Shown: positions 20,871 through 22,960 of the stretch, in pieces
How positions within the stretch are numbered: position 1 is the stretch's first letter
Layout: each line of letters opens with the position of its first letter
Source: Candidatus Izemoplasma sp.
GTDB lineage: Bacteria; Bacillota_I; Bacilli_A; Izemoplasmatales; Izemoplasmataceae
Reading direction: 5' to 3'
DNA length: 22,960 nt
Assembly (NCBI GenBank): GCA_029939615.1
Contig: JAOZSP010000010.1
Coordinates: forward strand, 1-22,960
Program-made: the position numbers and the translations under genes
Notes under the pieces: generated by a model
Database searches by the model: none
The model's input: only the letters and a program-made list of their open reading frames with translations
Told to the model about the DNA's origin: nothing

Positions 20871-22960
20871 TTAAATTGGTAAATCTGTTTGATAGAAGTC
20901 ATCGATTTCTACTATTTTGTCGTAGACCTTCAAGACAACACTACCATTTGTTTTTACAGTTAACTTTTCATCAACTATAATTGTTACTTTATTTCCCTGA
21001 TACATAAAACTAAATTGATATTTACTTATATCATCAGTAACACGTGGATTAATTTTTATATGGTGTTTATGAATGCTTAGGCCGACAAGCCCATATATAA
21101 ATCCTAGATATGACCCACCTAAATTAGCAATATGGAGTCCATCTTTCGTGTTATTATGAACATCTTTGTAATCTGTTTCTAGTACCTTTTTAAAATATTT
21201 TAATGCCAGATCCTTTTTATTTAACTTAAATGCCACAATACTATAAATACATTTTGATAAACTAGAATCATGAGTTGTAATTGGCTCATAATAATTAAAT
21301 GTACTTTCTAATATTTCTATATCATCATAATCTAGCAACATCAAAGCAAGCATCGTATCAGCTTGTTTTAAAACTTGATGTTTATATAGATACAAAGGAT
21401 GATAATGCAATAGCAAAGGAAAATTCTCTTTTGGTATTTCGTCTAAATTCAACTTTTGCTTACTTAAGAAGTTCTTATCTTGAGCAAATATATTTAACTC
21501 TTCGCTGAAAGGCAAATATATTTTTTCTGAAATATTTTGTAAATTAATGATTTCTTCTTTTGTAATTCCTAATTTATTAATTACTAATGACAATTTTTCC
21601 AAATGATTATCATATATATCAACTAGTTCTTTAAAATGATACTGCATCATTTGATTAGTATAATAATTATCATCAACAACAGTCGTATATTCGTCAGGTC
21701 CTGTAATATTATTCAAATGATAATTTCCATCATAGTAATTTACAGCTTCTACTAAAAACCTTGCGGTTTCAACTAACATCTCAAAACCATTGTTTACTAA
21801 AAAGTCTATATCATTTGTTGCTTCAAAATATTTTATTATAGCGTACGCAACATCACTATTAATATGAAACTGTGCACTTCCCGCAGGATAATATGGTGAT
21901 GTTTCACTTCCATTAATTGTTCTCCATGGAATTTTAACACCATTCTTATACCCTAAATTTCTAGCCTCTTTTCGGGACGCTTCTAATGTGTTATAACGAT
22001 ACATCAATAAATTTTTCGCTTTCACAGGATTTGTTAATGTGAAAAAAGGAATCATATAAATCTCAGTATCCCAAAAATAATGTCCTTCGTAGCCTTCTCC
22101 ACTCAATCCTTTTGCACTAATATTATGAATAGTGCTTTCACCACCCTGATTATTTAACTGATAAATGCTATAGTTAAGTAATTTCTCATAATAAGGATTA
22201 TCATCAATCTTCACATAAGAGTTATCCCAAAACAGAGTACTAGCTTCTTCCTCTGTTTTTAACAACTCTTGAAAGGGGGTTTTTAGAAAAACATTTATTA
22301 ATTCATTAGTTTTTTCTAAGTAATTTTCATCATACAAACTAGATGTATGAATCACGTGTTTTGTTATATTTAATGGAGATTTTTCTGATAATTCAAAATC
22401 CTTTGTTGCAATTAAATTAGTTCCTTCTATATGTGTTGCAAGTTGAATATCATGTATCATTGTTGAATTAACATACAAATTACTTTTAGTTGTTTTTATT
22501 AAAATCGTTGATTTATTAGGATTAATCTCGATTATTTCTAACTGATTTCCATTATTCATAGATAATCTTGGATCGATTTTTCCTGAAGTTAGTTTAATTG
22601 AATTTTGTAAATATGACTTAATTTGGATTATCCCTTCAAAATTCGGTGATTCTAGTTCAATATTGATTGAAATAACATTTTGATATTTTGAACTTACTAA
22701 TTTGGTTTCCTTTAAATAGAAATCGAAATTGTCAGAAGTCCGATAATGAATTTTTCTTATTGTAATACCTTTTTTCATATCGTAATATCTTTTTAAATCT
22801 ATGATTTCTGCAGTTGATAAATTTATAGGAACTTTTTCAATTAGAAATTCTATCTTTGTTCCATCTAATAAATTAACAAATTTTTGTCCTTGTTGCGGAA
22901 ACCCTGTCAAGTTTTCCTCATAATGATATTCATAATAATTATATAATCCATTTAAGTATG
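20871..22960 (-). CDS. GH65 glycoside phosphorylase (5' end outside the window)
   Basis: This cytoplasmic enzyme cleaves an alpha-glucosidic disaccharide with phosphate, giving beta-glucose 1-phosphate. In the window 695 residues are visible and the frame stays open to the right edge; family lengths of 750-780 suggest that about 60-80 N-terminal residues are missing. A TTG at 22908-22910 is an internal Leu codon, since YHYEENLTGFP reads through as in other GH65 proteins. The catalytic-domain motif is GLSGEGYEGHYFWDTEIYM, and the general acid Glu is in GPDEY (codon 21690-21692). The segment PWRTINGSETSPYYPAGSAQ resembles kojibiose/nigerose phosphorylases more than maltose or trehalose ones, from memory only. 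It is followed by the sugar-binding lipoprotein gene. Confidence 0.93.
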   Translation of the reverse strand, partial: YLNGLYNYYEYHYEENLTGFPQQGQKFVNLLDGTKIEFLIEKVPINLSTAEIIDLKRYYDMKKGITIRKIHYRTSDNFDFYLKETKLVSSKYQNVISINIELESPNFEGIIQIKSYLQNSIKLTSGKIDPRLSMNNGNQLEIIEINPNKSTILIKTTKSNLYVNSTMIHDIQLATHIEGTNLIATKDFELSEKSPLNITKHVIHTSSLYDENYLEKTNELINVFLKTPFQELLKTEEEASTLFWDNSYVKIDDNPYYEKLLNYSIYQLNNQGGESTIHNISAKGLSGEGYEGHYFWDTEIYMIPFFTLTNPVKAKNLLMYRYNTLEASRKEARNLGYKNGVKIPWRTINGSETSPYYPAGSAQFHINSDVAYAIIKYFEATNDIDFLVNNGFEMLVETARFLVEAVNYYDGNYHLNNITGPDEYTTVVDDNYYTNQMMQYHFKELVDIYDNHLEKLSLVINKLGITKEEIINLQNISEKIYLPFSEELNIFAQDKNFLSKQKLNLDEIPKENFPLLLHYHPLYLYKHQVLKQADTMLALMLLDYDDIEILESTFNYYEPITTHDSSLSKCIYSIVAFKLNKKDLALKYFKKVLETDYKDVHNNTKDGLHIANLGGSYLGFIYGLVGLSIHKHHIKINPRVTDDISKYQFSFMYQGNKVTIIVDEKLTVKTNGSVVLKVYDKIVEIDDFYQTDLPI

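Noticed and set aside
22908..22910. TTG as start codon of the GH65 gene
   Set aside because: The frame is open to the window edge and the upstream residues (YNYYEYHYEEN) continue the family pattern, so the gene is cut by the window.
1..22960. CRISPR array, tRNA or rRNA genes, prophage or transposase genes
   Set aside because: No regularly spaced direct repeats, cloverleaf sequences, rRNA stretches or integrase/transposase motifs were seen on reading both strands.

Overview
The window is AT-rich throughout (roughly 70% by eye). It reads as chromosome of a low-GC Gram-positive or wall-less relative (Bacilli, Erysipelotrichia or Mollicutes-like, for example an Izemoplasma- or Acholeplasma-type organism). 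The lineage markers are a tyrosyl T-box leader, CcpA with cre-like operators, YlbF/YlbG, a UPF0223 (YktA-type) protein, and AGGAGG ribosome binding sites. TGA is a true stop: rimM and def both end in the TGA of a 4-nt ATGA overlap with the next gene. The genetic code is therefore standard, not the Mycoplasma code. The exact taxon is inference.

Layout, left to right. (1) 1-2638: a possible 3' gene end, then a P1B-type heavy-metal efflux ATPase and an ArsR-family repressor, behind a promoter that contains an ArsR-type operator. (2) 2644-5201, minus strand: tyrS with its T-box leader, and ccpA with a cre-like site in its own promoter. (3) 5314-6697: two tandem, equally long, paralogous membrane proteins of unknown function, each with its own promoter and terminator. 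(4) 6702-11639, minus strand: the conserved rpsP-khpA-rimM-trmD-rplS block, split by a GNAT acetyltransferase and a NatAB-like ABC-2 exporter. (5) 11646-12275: ylbG and ylbF. (6) 12364-15172, plus strand: a compact operon of a thioredoxin-CcdA fusion, an unrecognised 96-residue protein and a cysteine desulfurase. (7) 15244-16730, minus strand: pfkA and a UPF0223 gene, with a cre-like site upstream of the promoter. (8) 16762-18087, plus strand: def and a small transaldolase, overlapping by 4 nt. (9) 18079-18262: a 166-bp element with 25-bp terminal inverted repeats and a 9-bp flanking direct repeat, interpreted as a MITE. (10) 18269-19452, minus strand: perR overlapping a multi-cysteine peroxiredoxin. 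(11) 19463-22960, minus strand: a sugar-binding lipoprotein and a GH65 glycoside phosphorylase cut by the right window edge.

Three functional threads connect the genes. Carbon control: CcpA is encoded here, and cre-like sites lie at ccpA and pfkA, next to glycolytic, pentose-phosphate and disaccharide-phosphorolysis genes. Thiol and redox handling: PerR-peroxiredoxin, the thioredoxin-CcdA relay and the cysteine desulfurase. Translation and RNA: tyrS, rplS, trmD, rimM, khpA, rpsP, def and ylbF/ylbG. The observations most worth checking are the MITE-like element, the thiol-relay/desulfurase operon with its orphan protein, and the tandem membrane paralogs.
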